A stretch of 64,000 bases of DNA from Rhizopus arrhizus (Eukaryota; Mucoromycota; Mucoromycetes; Mucorales; Rhizopodaceae): positions 1,550,001 to 1,614,000 of the forward strand of contig JAKZZE010000011.1 in NCBI GenBank assembly GCA_024220505.1, in the 5' to 3' direction. The notes beneath the pieces were generated by a model. That model saw nothing but the letters and a program-made list of their open reading frames with translations, had not been told where the DNA came from and searched no databases. A program made the translations under genes and the position numbers. Below, one piece after another: positions 1 through 8,997 of the stretch (position 1 is the stretch's first letter; each line of letters opens with the position of its first letter).

Positions 1-523
1 CCAACAATAAAGTGCCTCTGGTTGTGGTACGGTTATCTCCAAGTAAGGAGTGATGACGGGCATTGAAGTCACCGCACACAAAGGTATTTGTTTGGGAAGG
101 ATGAGTCTGTGTAGGCAGCGACTTGAGGATCTCAATTGCCTCGGTATCATTTAAAGAGGGCGGCAGATATACACAGTGGATCAGAAAGGAAGACACTTGG
201 CAAGATAAAACATACGGGGAGACAGATGGAAAGTGCGTAACATGGTAAGGAAATTTGGGATTGACAAGGAGTGTAATACCCATTTTACCACGATAGGTAC
301 CTTCGACTGGCTGGCCATATGTATGATATTGTTTCCAATCAGTTGGATAGCGCAGAGGAGGAAGTAGCCATGTTTCGGTCATAAAGATCATAGAAGAAGA
401 AAGGAGTGAATCGGTAATTTGATAAACAGCTTGACGAGCAAGACCATTTGAGTTCCATATTGTCATAGTAAGCATATTATTTAATTGGGCATAGGTTGGC
501 ATGTTGTTATTTATCTCACTCAT
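1..523 (-). CDS. LINE ORF2, N-terminal endonuclease part (cut by window edge)
   Basis: The reading frame runs off the left edge, so only the amino end of a larger protein is visible. It resembles the endonuclease/exonuclease/phosphatase (AP-endonuclease-like) domain that opens ORF2 of many non-LTR retrotransposons: an early 'WNSNGL' (typical first motif with the catalytic Asn), then 'TETWL' (the catalytic Glu motif), later 'VYLPPS' and 'CGDFNA', the Asp-Asn pair of the active site. The enzyme nicks target DNA for target-primed reverse transcription; the reverse transcriptase would lie to the left of the window. The start chosen (ATG at 523) overlaps the TGA stop of ORF1 as ATGA. No stop codon is seen in the visible part. 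The domain call is family knowledge; whether the element is active cannot be judged. Confidence 0.8.
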   Translation of the reverse strand, partial: MSEINNNMPTYAQLNNMLTMTIWNSNGLARQAVYQITDSLLSSSMIFMTETWLLPPLRYPTDWKQYHTYGQPVEGTYRGKMGITLLVNPKFPYHVTHFPSVSPYVLSCQVSSFLIHCVYLPPSLNDTEAIEILKSLPTQTHPSQTNTFVCGDFNARHHSLLGDNRTTTRGTLLL

Positions 524-2064
524 AAATCATCATCAACAGGTTCACCTTCACCTGTGAGGGATTTAGAGGAAGCAGCAGAGGAAACAACAAAGGTGTCAAG
601 CACGTCAGACATGTCAGTATCAGCTTGGGTAGTGGTAGTACCGACAGGGAGAGAAGTACTTGACGTCTTCATAATGATGGTTTTAAATTGATCATCAGTG
701 ATCCATTGTTTGCGCATGAAATCACGAGCAACAGCAACACGAACAGATTCACGGATGTGATCAAGCGCACGGAGAAGACGAGTTTGGTGTATTTCGACAC
801 ATTTGGATTGTCGAGCTTCCGGATCTAAATTGTTAAAAAGCGGGTTGCGCAAACGTTGGGCATCCAAAGGATCAAAATTATCAAGAGGTTTGACACCAGC
901 TTTATCAAAAATAGATAAAAGTTCTTCCACATAATCATTGTGGATGAGGAGCGCAACAACATGGTTGTCAGGGAAGTGTACATCCAATACACGAGCATTA
1001 TTGATTTTAAGCTTACGTAACTTGGTACGAAGACTAGAAATAGCCTCCCGATACCGACTTGGTAGGTAGATGTACTGGTACCCATGTGATTCTGATACCG
1101 TAGTGAAAGTACGAGTAATTGCCTGAAACTGTCGAGGTGTGATGCGACGAGTCCGCTTTGCCTTAGGTGTCTTAGGTGGTGTGGGGGCATGCTTACCCTT
1201 AGCTGCAACAGAGGCAAAAGAGATAGCAGAAGATTGGGTCGACTCTTCCGTTGTACTATTTTTGTTTACTATGGCAGAGGCATATTTTGAAGCTTCAGTG
1301 CCTTGTGTAGAGCTGGATGTGGGTGCCAAAACAGGAAACTCTACAGAGGTCGTAGATTGTTTCTCCAGTTCCTGGATTCTGATGTTGGCAGAATTCAATT
1401 CAGCACGCAAGCGCTGGTTTTCTGCCACCAGATGTTCTAATTGGGATAGGCGGTCGTCATACTGGCGGAACCTATCCAAAATTGTGGAAACCCAATTAGG
1501 TGGTGGTGCATGTGTTTCTTCAGCCTGTGGCTGTGCAGATTCAACCGAGAGGGAAAAATTTTCAGTGCTCTTTACAGTTGCATGTGTTGCTACCTGAGGA
1601 AGCATAGTGATTCCAAAGTTCATGTTGCTGGGAATGTTGAAATTGTGTTCCGGTAGAGCTGTAATGGCGTTCTTTTTTGGTGCCATTTGTTTATTCTTTT
1701 TGTTAATTCCTGATGAGGGTCGAAAGACAGAATCAACAGGTAGAAGAGGTGGCGTACGGTCGGAAAACAGGCGCTTGCTTGGGGTTTCGACAGCTGAAGA
1801 GGAACTATCTGTTTCTATAATAGCAGTTGATGTGCTAACTTGTTGCTTTGTAGATGAAGCTGCTAATTTCTCGGAATTGGTAATTTCAAGATCTTGAGAT
1901 GTCGAAATGGTGCTTCTTTCTGCAGAAATTTTTGGTTGGGATGCGTTTGAGCTGTTTGGTGCTTTGCTTGTTGGGCTATGAATGATGTTTATGTTGTCTG
2001 GTAAGTTACTAACTATGATACTTTTAGGACACGTGATCGGGAATACTTTTATCCGGTTGTACAA
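520..2064 (-). CDS. LINE ORF1 (coiled-coil, gag-like protein)
   Basis: An uninterrupted frame of 514 codons lies directly upstream of the endonuclease frame. It has a long Ser/Thr-rich, low-complexity N-terminal half, a heptad-like coiled coil ('LSQLEHLVAENQRLRAEL'), a basic stretch ('KTPKAKRTRR') and a structured C-terminal part. No CCHC knuckle is visible. ORF1 proteins of LINEs bind RNA and form the ribonucleoprotein particle; this role is inferred from position and coiled coil. The first in-frame ATG is only at 1686, yet the frame stays open to the edge of the tRNA gene at 2107, so the true 5' end may be missing (5' truncation) or a non-AUG start is used. Confidence 0.65.
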   Translation of the reverse strand: MYNRIKVFPITCPKSIIVSNLPDNINIIHSPTSKAPNSSNASQPKISAERSTISTSQDLEITNSEKLAASSTKQQVSTSTAIIETDSSSSAVETPSKRLFSDRTPPLLPVDSVFRPSSGINKKNKQMAPKKNAITALPEHNFNIPSNMNFGITMLPQVATHATVKSTENFSLSVESAQPQAEETHAPPPNWVSTILDRFRQYDDRLSQLEHLVAENQRLRAELNSANIRIQELEKQSTTSVEFPVLAPTSSSTQGTEASKYASAIVNKNSTTEESTQSSAISFASVAAKGKHAPTPPKTPKAKRTRRITPRQFQAITRTFTTVSESHGYQYIYLPSRYREAISSLRTKLRKLKINNARVLDVHFPDNHVVALLIHNDYVEELLSIFDKAGVKPLDNFDPLDAQRLRNPLFNNLDPEARQSKCVEIHQTRLLRALDHIRESVRVAVARDFMRKQWITDDQFKTIIMKTSSTSLPVGTTTTQADTDMSDVLDTFVVSSAASSKSLTGEGEPVDDDL

Positions 2065-2106
2065 AGGATAAAAAGTGATCGAAAAGTGAAAGAAAAGTGC
2101 GGGTAT

Positions 2107-2179
2107 GCGGGTATAGCTCAGCTGGGAGAGCGTTAGACTGAAGATCTAAAGGTCGGGTGTTCGATCCACTCTAGCCGCA
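2107..2179 (+). tRNA. tRNA-Phe (GAA)
   Basis: A full cloverleaf can be folded: D arm GCTC/GAGC, anticodon arm TTAGA-CTGAAGA-TCTAA with anticodon GAA, variable loop AGGTC, T arm GGGTG-TTCGATC-CACTC, and acceptor GCGGGTA paired with TAGCCGC, discriminator A. There is one G-G mismatch in the acceptor stem (fifth pair), so a recently decayed gene is possible. There is no intron. A run of T (2222-2230) about 43 nt downstream could end Pol III transcription. Confidence 0.85.
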
Positions 2180-2234
2180 AGTATGTTTTTGCGGATTGTA
2201 TTGCACTGATATACAGTCAAGTTTTTTTTTGTAC

Positions 2235-2810
2235 TGTAACACAATGCAGCAAACTTTTGCAGCATTTGACTTTTCTCTCTCCAACTAATTCAAATCCAGG
2301 AAAATACAAACAAATACGTATGAATACAGATAAATCCAGAAAAATACAAAAAAATACAGAATATCCACAAAATCATCAAAAACAGTATATAATCAGAAAA
2401 GCCAAAAACATATAAATAACTTCAATATTTCTTATACTTTTAAAACTTACTTACTCTTGACTTACTTACTTCACTTATTTACTTTACTTTTTGATTATTT
2501 TAATAAATATCATACAAAGTAAATCTCTTTTGTTTTCCTTTTATTTTATCTAATATCAAGAACAAGAAGTCCCTTGAAGCAAATACACTTCATTGTAATC
2601 CCCTTTTTTTTTTTATCTTTTTACTTTATTTTATTCACAACAGTTTGATCTACTTAACAAGATCTGGTGGTCACTTTACTCAAGCAACTCATATTCAAAT
2701 CATTACTCTTTTTGGAATCAAATCCTACCTAAACCTTTGATCTTACATCAAGACTCTCTTAAATCAAACCTATTTAACACTATATAAACTCTACAAACTC
2801 CAATCTCACA
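2235..2810 (+). mobile_element. Solo LTR, family E, copy 1
   Basis: Starts TGTAACAC and ends CTCACA (TG...CA). It contains a TATA-like CATATAAATAAC near 2408, a polyadenylation-like TAATAAATATC near 2500 and the conserved block AGATCTGGTGGTCAC near 2660. Flanks are GTAC and GTAT, a near-matching 4-bp target duplication. The right end was set by comparison with copy 4, where similarity stops at the same CTCACA. Confidence 0.65.
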
Positions 2811-2832
2811 GTATATTTTATTCTCATTTTGG

Positions 2833-3335
2833 TGTAACACACAAGAATAAAACGGCGGAATTTAAATCGTTGCAGTTTATAACGAACGCCTTGCAGTTTA
2901 CAACAACCGCCTCTTATGTTATAACAACCATTCAAAATACCAAAAACAGAACAAAACATAAAATCCAAAAACATATAAATAACCCCAAATAATAATCTCA
3001 AAAAATACTTCACTCTTAACTTCCTAACTACTTTACTTTTTCTTTTATCAAATAAATATTCTTTTAAAGAGGCAAACTATCTCTTATTTTATTTAACATC
3101 AAGAACAAGAAGTCCCTTGAAGCTATTATACTTCATTGTAAATCCCCTTTTTTATTTTTATTCTACCTTAACTAAAACAGTTTGATCTACTTTATAAGAT
3201 CTGGTGGTCACTATAACAAGCGAATCAAGCCAATCCAACTCATATAAAAGCAATTATTATACCAATTACAACTTAAATCTGTTTATTTAAACCTCAATTC
3301 AACACACTCAAGCGAACTAGTAAAAATTTATTACA
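2833..3335 (+). mobile_element. Solo LTR, family E, copy 2
   Basis: Starts TGTAACACAC and ends TTATTACA; flanked on both sides by TTGG (2829-2832 and 3336-3339), a perfect 4-bp target duplication. It has the same inner order as copy 1: CATATAAATAACC, the 'AAGTCCCTTGAAG' block, then AGATCTGGTGGTCAC. Confidence 0.75.
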
Positions 3336-3360
3336 TTGGATAGTGTTGTGACGCAGTTGG

Positions 3361-3894
3361 TGTAACGTTTGCGGAAGAAGGGACTCAGTCGTAGGAGGGA
3401 CCTCAGTCCTAGGAGGGACATCAGTCCCTGAAGATAAACAAAAAAAAGTTCAAAAATATAAAAACACAAAAAAATCACAACCTTATAAATATCCCTTTAT
3501 CCTTTCACTTTTGAAAGACTTACTTTTGATATAACTTACTTTTTACTTACTTTTGACATATTTTACTTTAACATAAATAAAAAGAATATCTTCAAGGATC
3601 TACATTTAAAATCTTTCTGATCCCCTACATATACATCAAGTCAAGTCCTTAGAAGTCAAATTATCTTCATCGTATCAATCTTATATTCTCTTATCAAGAA
3701 AACTCTTATTACTTTTTACTGTTTGATCTACAATACAAGATCTGGTGGTCACTTACTACAAGCAAACCAAATTTATCAACATAAACACAAGCTTTTGATC
3801 TCAAATTCTTTTACACTTCAAAGAAAAGTCAAATTATTTCTAAACTCTTAAGGCCATTTAAGCGAAACAATACCTATCACAAGAAAAATTACAG
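3361..3894 (+). mobile_element. Solo LTR, family E, copy 3 (diverged, right end uncertain)
   Basis: Starts TGTAACG and keeps the AGATCTGGTGGTCACTTACTACAAGC block near 3738, but is otherwise strongly diverged. A three-fold imperfect repeat built on GGGACxTCAGTC lies at 3380-3430. The right end runs into another LTR-like block at 3895, so the boundary is uncertain. Confidence 0.5.
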
Positions 3895-4162
3895 TGTTAC
3901 AAATATTCCTTTTTTGATACTTCTACCTACAGTTATCATCCGCAGTATAGTCGCAGCAATGTCGCAGTAATATCGCAGTACTTTCAATATTAACATTAGA
4001 ACAAAATATAACAACATCACCTCTGCAGCAAATGAAAAATAGTATAAATAGACATTATCTTTATTAAATAAAATCAATCAATCTTTTACTACTTAATAAG
4101 TTATCGGTACCTTTGTTAATTACTATAAAAATATTCGTGATCAAACACGACACTGCGTAACA
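3895..4162 (+). mobile_element. LTR-like repeat, family F
   Basis: Begins TGTTAC and ends GTAACA, a 6-bp terminal inversion. It contains a TATA box (AGTATAAATAGAC, near 4037) and an ATTAAATAAAATC signal shortly after, the usual order in fungal LTRs. It also holds three tandem TCGCAG(C/T)AAT units near 3950. ACAG occurs at 3891-3894 and again at 4160-4163, which may be a 4-bp duplication with a boundary shifted by a few bases. Confidence 0.5.
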
Positions 4163-4178
4163 GCCTATTTGAAAACGG

Positions 4179-5189
4179 TGTAACACACACAATGGGAAAA
4201 TATTAAAAAATTGTACCACAAGAATTGAATGAATACAGTAAGCTGTATGAATACAGACAGTGTCTGAATTCAGATGGCTATGTAGATGATGTATCCATCA
4301 TTCATAACTCGATATGAAAACAGTATTAATAAGCTACATGTAAAATATATCCAATAGATAGGCTACAGGTTAATTCGGATAATCTTCATTAAGGATAAGA
4401 TGCTGCGTAATTGCACGGTTAAATTATATTAAATCCAGGAACTAAATCACAGTCAATCATATACGAGTATTCTATGGATAAATGCTTATGATGACAAAGA
4501 TAACAATGGAAGAACACGTAACCATTATCTATTTGTCATCAGTTATATCATACTCATTAATTATTAATCCATAACATGAAATATTATCCGTGTATGAAAA
4601 GTATAAATAGAGTATCATTTTCTTATTAAATAAAGCAATCTCTTTATCGAGTCTCGTCCTCTCTTGTTCCTTTCTATTCTTGGATAAATCAGTAGATTCA
4701 TACAAAAAATTTTTCACACTAAAAACCAAAAACAACAGATAATCAGAAAATTCAAAAAACATATAAATACCTCGACATTTTAACAGCAATCCAAACTTCA
4801 CTTCACTCTTAACTTTTGTTTTACTTTACCTTATTACTTTACTTTTTGATTATTTGAATAAATATCATACAAAGTAAATCTCTTTTGTTTTTCTTTTATT
4901 TTACTTAACATCAAGAACAAGAAGTCCCTTGAAGTATATACACTTCATTGTAAATCCCTTTTATTTTAGTATATTTTATCTTTATTTTACCTTTTTATTT
5001 TTACTTTACTTAAGACAGTCTAATCTACTTAACAAGATCTGGTGGTCACTTATTACAAGCGAACTTATATTCAAATCATTACTCTTTTTTTTTGAATCAA
5101 ATCCTACTTAAACCTTTGATCTTATATCAAGACTCTCTTAAATCAAACCTATTTAACACTATAAAAACCTTACAAACTCCAATCTCACA
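4179..5189 (+). mobile_element. Solo LTR, family E, copy 4, split by LTR family A
   Basis: Starts TGTAACACAC, ends CTCACA, and is flanked by a perfect 4-bp duplication ACGG (4175-4178, 5190-5193). The inner part, from 'CATATAAATACC' to the AGATCTGGTGGTCAC block near 5034, is closely similar to copy 1. A 405-bp LTR of family A with its own target duplication sits inside, so this copy is older than that insertion. Confidence 0.75.
4287..4691 (+). mobile_element. Solo LTR, family A, copy 1
   Basis: 405 bp, starts TGATGTATCC and ends GGATAAATCA (ten-base terminal inversion with one mismatch). Flanked by a perfect 5-bp duplication GTAGA (4282-4286, 4692-4696). TATA-like GTATAAATAGAG near 4598 and ATTAAATAAAGC near 4628 give promoter and polyadenylation signals in the plus orientation. 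Nearly identical to 9075-9489. Confidence 0.9.
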
Positions 5190-5257
5190 ACGGAGTATCA
5201 ACTCTTTTGCTTGAGAACCAAAAACAATATAGAATCATAAAAACCAAAAAACATATA

Positions 5258-5469
5258 CATTTGTTGGAATAATTGTTCGGATGTTTTGCAATTTTATACG
5301 TTTTGCTTTATATCTCTGCAGTCAGATAGGATAGAGCTACTTACAATACCTCATTAGAAAGCGACAGCTGTCACATATAACATATAAAAAGTTAAGGTTA
5401 TCGGATTACTTACATATATAGTAAGGCCAAATTGAGTCAAGCATGTGCATTCGAACAATTTTTCCAACT
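5258..5469 (+). repeat. T1 left terminal inverted repeat
   Basis: 212 bp, matched by 6817-7028 in reverse. The outer end carries GGAATAATTGTTCGGATG; the inner end carries the same motif inverted (read on the minus strand, GGAAAAATTGTTCGAATG). The arm can therefore fold on itself. Confidence 0.9.
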
Positions 5470-5483
5470 GAATCATCTTTTAT

Positions 5484-6515
5484 TTAATATCGTGTATAAC
5501 CGCATTTAGCTTTAATGACTGCTCTACAACAAGCTGGTATACTCTTGATATATGCTTGGTATTGCTCTTTAGTAAAAAAGTTCCATTCTTTATCGATTCT
5601 AGACCGGAGATCATGCACTCCTTTAGCCATACGTTCATATAAATTCAGCCTCAACTTCAAATGGTGCCAGAGATGCTCTATAGGATTCAAATCAGGACTT
5701 TGAGCTGGCCAATTGAAGGTGTGCTCTTCTTTAAACCCATTTTCTTTAAACCAAGCACGAGCAAGCTTCGATGTGTGCTTAGGATCGTTATCTTGTTGAA
5801 AATAGATAGCCTCCTGATTGTAGCCATAGTAGTTCAGGCTGTCCATCAGTGTAGTTGATAGGATATGAACATAATCTGATGCTTTCATAGTACCGTCCTC
5901 AATTGCGAAGGCATATCCAGGACCATCCCATGTCATACAACCCCAAAGCATCACACTGCCAGCTCCTCCTTTGACTGTAAGGTCAAGATGATGAAGTTGT
6001 AATTTGTCACCAGGTCTTCTCCAAAAGTATTTACAACCATCCGAGCCCCAAACATTAATCTTGGTCTCATCAGAAAACACCATACGCCTCCAGTCATCTT
6101 CTGTCCAATTTTTGTGAGCTTTAGCTCATTTTAGTCTAGCTTCCATGTGTGATTTTTTGAGGAGAGGCTTTTCCTTCTTAATTTGGGTACTGAAACCCAT
6201 GTTGTGAAGCATTTTTACTGTACCAAAATAGCCTATCTTATAGCCAATACTGTTTAAATATGACCATACGCTCTTTGCAGTCTGAAGTGAACCATTTATA
6301 AGCTCTCTCTTCAGGTAATTCTTTGTTATTGAGCTTATACTAATCTTTCTACCAGCATGACCTCGAGTACGTTTAGGTGCATACAAGTTCTTGTACTTGC
6401 TCAAAGTGGACCTTGATACTCCTGAAACACGTTTCATGATTTCTGAGTATGATAAACCTTTTTCCAACAGCGACCGAATGCTTTCTTGCTTGCTACGAGA
6501 TAAAGGGTGTACCAT
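5484..6515 (-). pseudogene. T1 transposase (Tc1-like, DD37E), one nonsense codon
   Basis: The N-terminal part (start MVHPLSRSKQ at 6515) has a helix-turn-helix region ('SYSEIMKRVSGVSRSTLSKY') for binding the terminal repeats. The catalytic DDE_3 domain follows: first Asp in 'FSDETK', second in 'FQQDNDPKHTS', Glu in 'SPDLNPIEHLW', with 37 residues between the second Asp and the Glu. The two frames are separated by a TGA at about 6125-6127, where relatives have Trp (TGG), in the 'RLxWAKAHK' region. All catalytic residues remain, so one base change inactivated it. It moves the element by cut-and-paste into TA sites. Confidence 0.9.
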
Positions 6516-6816
6516 GATATAAAGAAGTATAGGCTGTACGAGGTAGAAGGGAAACACTGCAAAATCCAGCCTTATTTATATATTTTAAGCTCTGACTAAA
6601 AGCAAAAGCGCTATTTCATTATTACGTCATTTTGTAATACTGTATTTGTGACGTCAGAAATGTAATAAGTCGGAGTTTTTTTTATTAAAGAACCAAAGGA
6701 AAAAATATAAATGTGTCTTTTGAAAGTTGGATCTGTTTCTCAATTGGGATGTCAACGTGACTTGGTTTTATTCATCACAAAAAACGTCAATGATATCATC
6801 ATTATAGAATGCATTG

Positions 6817-7028
6817 AGTTGGAAAAATTGTTCGAATGCACATGCTTGACTCAATTTGGCCTTACTATATATGCAAGTAATCCGATAACCTTAACTTTTT
6901 ATATGTTATATGTGACAGCTGTCGCTTTCTAATGAGGTATTGTAAGTAGCTCTATCCTATCTGACTGCAGAGATATAAAGCAAAACGTATAAAATTGCAA
7001 AACATCCGAACAATTATTCCAACAACTG
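6817..7028 (-). repeat. T1 right terminal inverted repeat
   Basis: Mirror image of 5258-5469, again 212 bp, with the same inner inverted copy of the terminal motif at its inward end. Confidence 0.9.
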
Positions 7029-7030
7029 TA

Positions 7031-8516
7031 CAATTAAAGAATGGTTAGTACTTTTAAATACTTCATTCTGTTTTGTTAATTTCTTACAATCATAGTTCAC
7101 TGGATAACCATCGTCATCTACGTCCATCAAGTTGCTATCACCACTAGACACCTTGGAAAATGCCTGTTGTGGTCTAGCTTGAGGAGTGATGGTGAGGTTA
7201 GACTTGCTACCATTGGGCCTTGAAGTATCCAAGCGAACAGAACGGATGGCCCTAGTTGGACCTTGATAAGGCTTGTCCCGAGGACAGCGAGCAGCATGTT
7301 CTTTTGACCAGGGGACATTACCCAAGCAACGATAGCAGTTTTTGGCAACCGAAACAAAAGACAAGGAAGGACTAGATGTACCAAGAGACGAATTTACCAA
7401 AGAAGGATTTTTGTTCAGTAGATCCTTGTATTTGTTGCATATTTCAATTGTGTGATTTGCAAGACCATGGATTGCGCAACGGAATTTACTTTTCAAATTT
7501 CCAACTGAAGAATGTTTCTTCATAGTACCCAGTGAGTTGCTTGATGAGCTGAAGTTCTTTGGGTTGTAATTTGATGCCTCTGTTCCACTTGTTAGGAGAG
7601 ACGAAGATAAAGACTTGGAAGGGGCAGATTCTTGACGACTTGGATTACCCACCTCAGAGCACAAGTTGGATGACAAGCCCATTCTAGCTTTTGCTGCAAC
7701 TTTTGTCATGAAGTCTTGTTGATCTCTTCCAAGGTTTAACAAGGAGCGAGAGACCTCCTGACGTAAAAAGTTTAGCAAAGCACGCTTGTAGATGGATGCT
7801 GTCTTGATGTCATCATCCCACTTGGCAGCTCTGCGGATTCTTTGAAAGCGATCTGTAAAAGCCCCAATCGATTCCGTTGATCCCATCTTGAGTGACAAGA
7901 GCTGATCCATATGCTCCAGTTCCTGGGCTACGTCTTGTGCCGCATAAGTCTTGATTATAATTTTACGGACCTCAGACCAAGTCAAGCTACGCCCTTTTAA
8001 TACTTCGTTGAACCATGATCGTTGATCCCTGTTCATTTTGATGGGAACTAGGCGAGACCAACTAGCATCAACAGACAAGCCATTAGATTCAATTATTAAT
8101 GAAAAAGTATCAAGTAGATCTTCCACAGAGTCATGGATGTCAGCATCCTTTCTCCAGACGTTACCACGCCACTGCCACACTGGGAGATCCGAAGGGATAA
8201 GATGATCCAGGCGAGGATGAGAATTTCTACTTGACATACCAGAACTAAAGGTCGCATCATTGGTAGATGGAGGAGGAGTGACACAAAACGCTTGAGCTTC
8301 ATCAAGGAATTTGATACAGTTTTGGATGTTTACTGCTTGGTCCTGCAATTTCAGCAAATCTTCTTGGGTAGCACCAGCCACAACAGCACGAGCTATTTGC
8401 TGTCTAAGGTTCTCTAGTGTCACCCTAAATCCCATTACAGCGTCAACGGAAGGGTCTTCGGCTTGAGTACCTTGGTGGGGAGTAGAAGAGTCCTCTTGCT
8501 CACTAGCTATTTCCAT
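7031..8516 (-). CDS. Ty3/gypsy Gag polyprotein, truncated by T1
   Basis: The frame encodes a Gag-like capsid region: 'LPVWQWRGNVW' followed by 'FSLIIESNGLSVDASWSRL' and 'RQEVSRSLLNLGRDQQDF', typical of fungal gypsy retrotransposon gag. A cysteine cluster ('CYRC...EHAARC') near the C-terminus looks like a zinc knuckle for RNA packaging. The first ATG in frame is at 8516; the frame is open further up, to just after the LTR, so another start is possible. At 7030 the frame enters the inserted T1 element, so the C-terminus and the whole pol region are lost here. The last native residues are around 'NEVFKSTNHSLIVQ'. Confidence 0.75.
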
Positions 8517-8656
8517 ATGTTCGACAACTTTTGATGTTTCTGCTATGTGTGTTCTAAACACACCAGTTTCACCATGAGTGAAAGTATTAGGAGAGTGATC
8601 TTCGTTAGCTATATTTGCTTTTTGTGATTGGGAGTTCAGAATTCGTTAAAAAAAAA

Positions 8657-8997
8657 TGAAGCGTTTTAAGTATTCAAAATAAGATAAAGAAGAATTAACG
8701 AGACCGAGCAGTAGTTCTAAGGTCGAATACTTTTATTAAAGAAAGATTTCAAGGCTATTTATATTAGTTGAGCAAGACCTGAGATTAGATGACAAAAAAT
8801 AGTTACGACCGATATGATTTGACATGTACAAGAAAAATTTTATAAACTGATGTTAATAATCAACTGTTGAGATGAAAGTGAAACTTGGCTGTTTAGGGCA
8901 GTGATAATTATCAGGTTCTATTCTTATTCAAACTCATTTGTAAAGATTTAGTCCAGAATGATAAGACTGTATCTTATTGACATGTCAAAATATGACA
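8657..8997 (-). mobile_element. LTR family B, copy 1 (5' LTR of the gag element)
   Basis: 341 bp. In minus orientation it runs TGTCATATTTTGACA ... ACGCTTCA with TATAAATAGCC near 8762 and AATAAAAGTATTC near 8735. Copies at 49137-49477, 52321-52436 (partial) and 58361-58700. No target duplication is seen here (AAAAA versus CAAGC), as expected if it is one end of a full element. It joins family B to the gypsy gag above. Confidence 0.85.

Larger units (their letters stand above)
1..2106 (-). mobile_element. Non-LTR retrotransposon (LINE), 5' part
   Basis: Two consecutive minus-strand frames (gag-like ORF1, then an AP-endonuclease ORF2) in typical LINE order. The 5' end of the element sits somewhere between 2065 and 2106, so it abuts the 5' end of the tRNA-Phe gene on the other strand. 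The reverse transcriptase and 3' end are outside the window. The exact 5' boundary is not determined. Confidence 0.7.
5258..7028 (-). mobile_element. Tc1/mariner-like element T1 (complete, DD37E type)
   Basis: 1771 bp, bounded by TA target duplications (5256-5257 and 7029-7030). Ends read CATTTGTTGG and CCAACAACTG. Terminal inverted repeats are 212 bp on each side. One transposase gene lies between them on the minus strand with one premature stop. The element splits a gypsy gag frame on its right side; its left flank is family-E-like LTR sequence. Confidence 0.92.
7031..8997 (-). mobile_element. Ty3/gypsy retrotransposon, 5' fragment (5' LTR + gag)
   Basis: Minus-strand order: LTR of family B (8997-8657), a short leader (8656-8517) and gag. 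The body is cut by Tc1-like element T1. Pol and the 3' LTR are missing, so the copy is defective. Confidence 0.75.

Noticed and set aside
1139..1897. Plus-strand frames over LINE ORF1
   Set aside because: They are shadows of the long minus-strand ORF1.
2107..2179. tRNA-derived SINE instead of a tRNA gene
   Set aside because: No tRNA-unrelated body or 3' tail is attached and no second copy is present in the window; a plain tRNA-Phe gene fits better.
2235..5189. CRISPR-like array from the regular repeats near 2.2-5.2 kb
   Set aside because: Repeat units are 500 bp or more with LTR features and target duplications; there are no short repeats with spacers and the DNA is eukaryotic.
6711..6932. 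Plus-strand frame of 73 codons
   Set aside because: It lies mostly in the T1 right terminal repeat and has no protein-like features.
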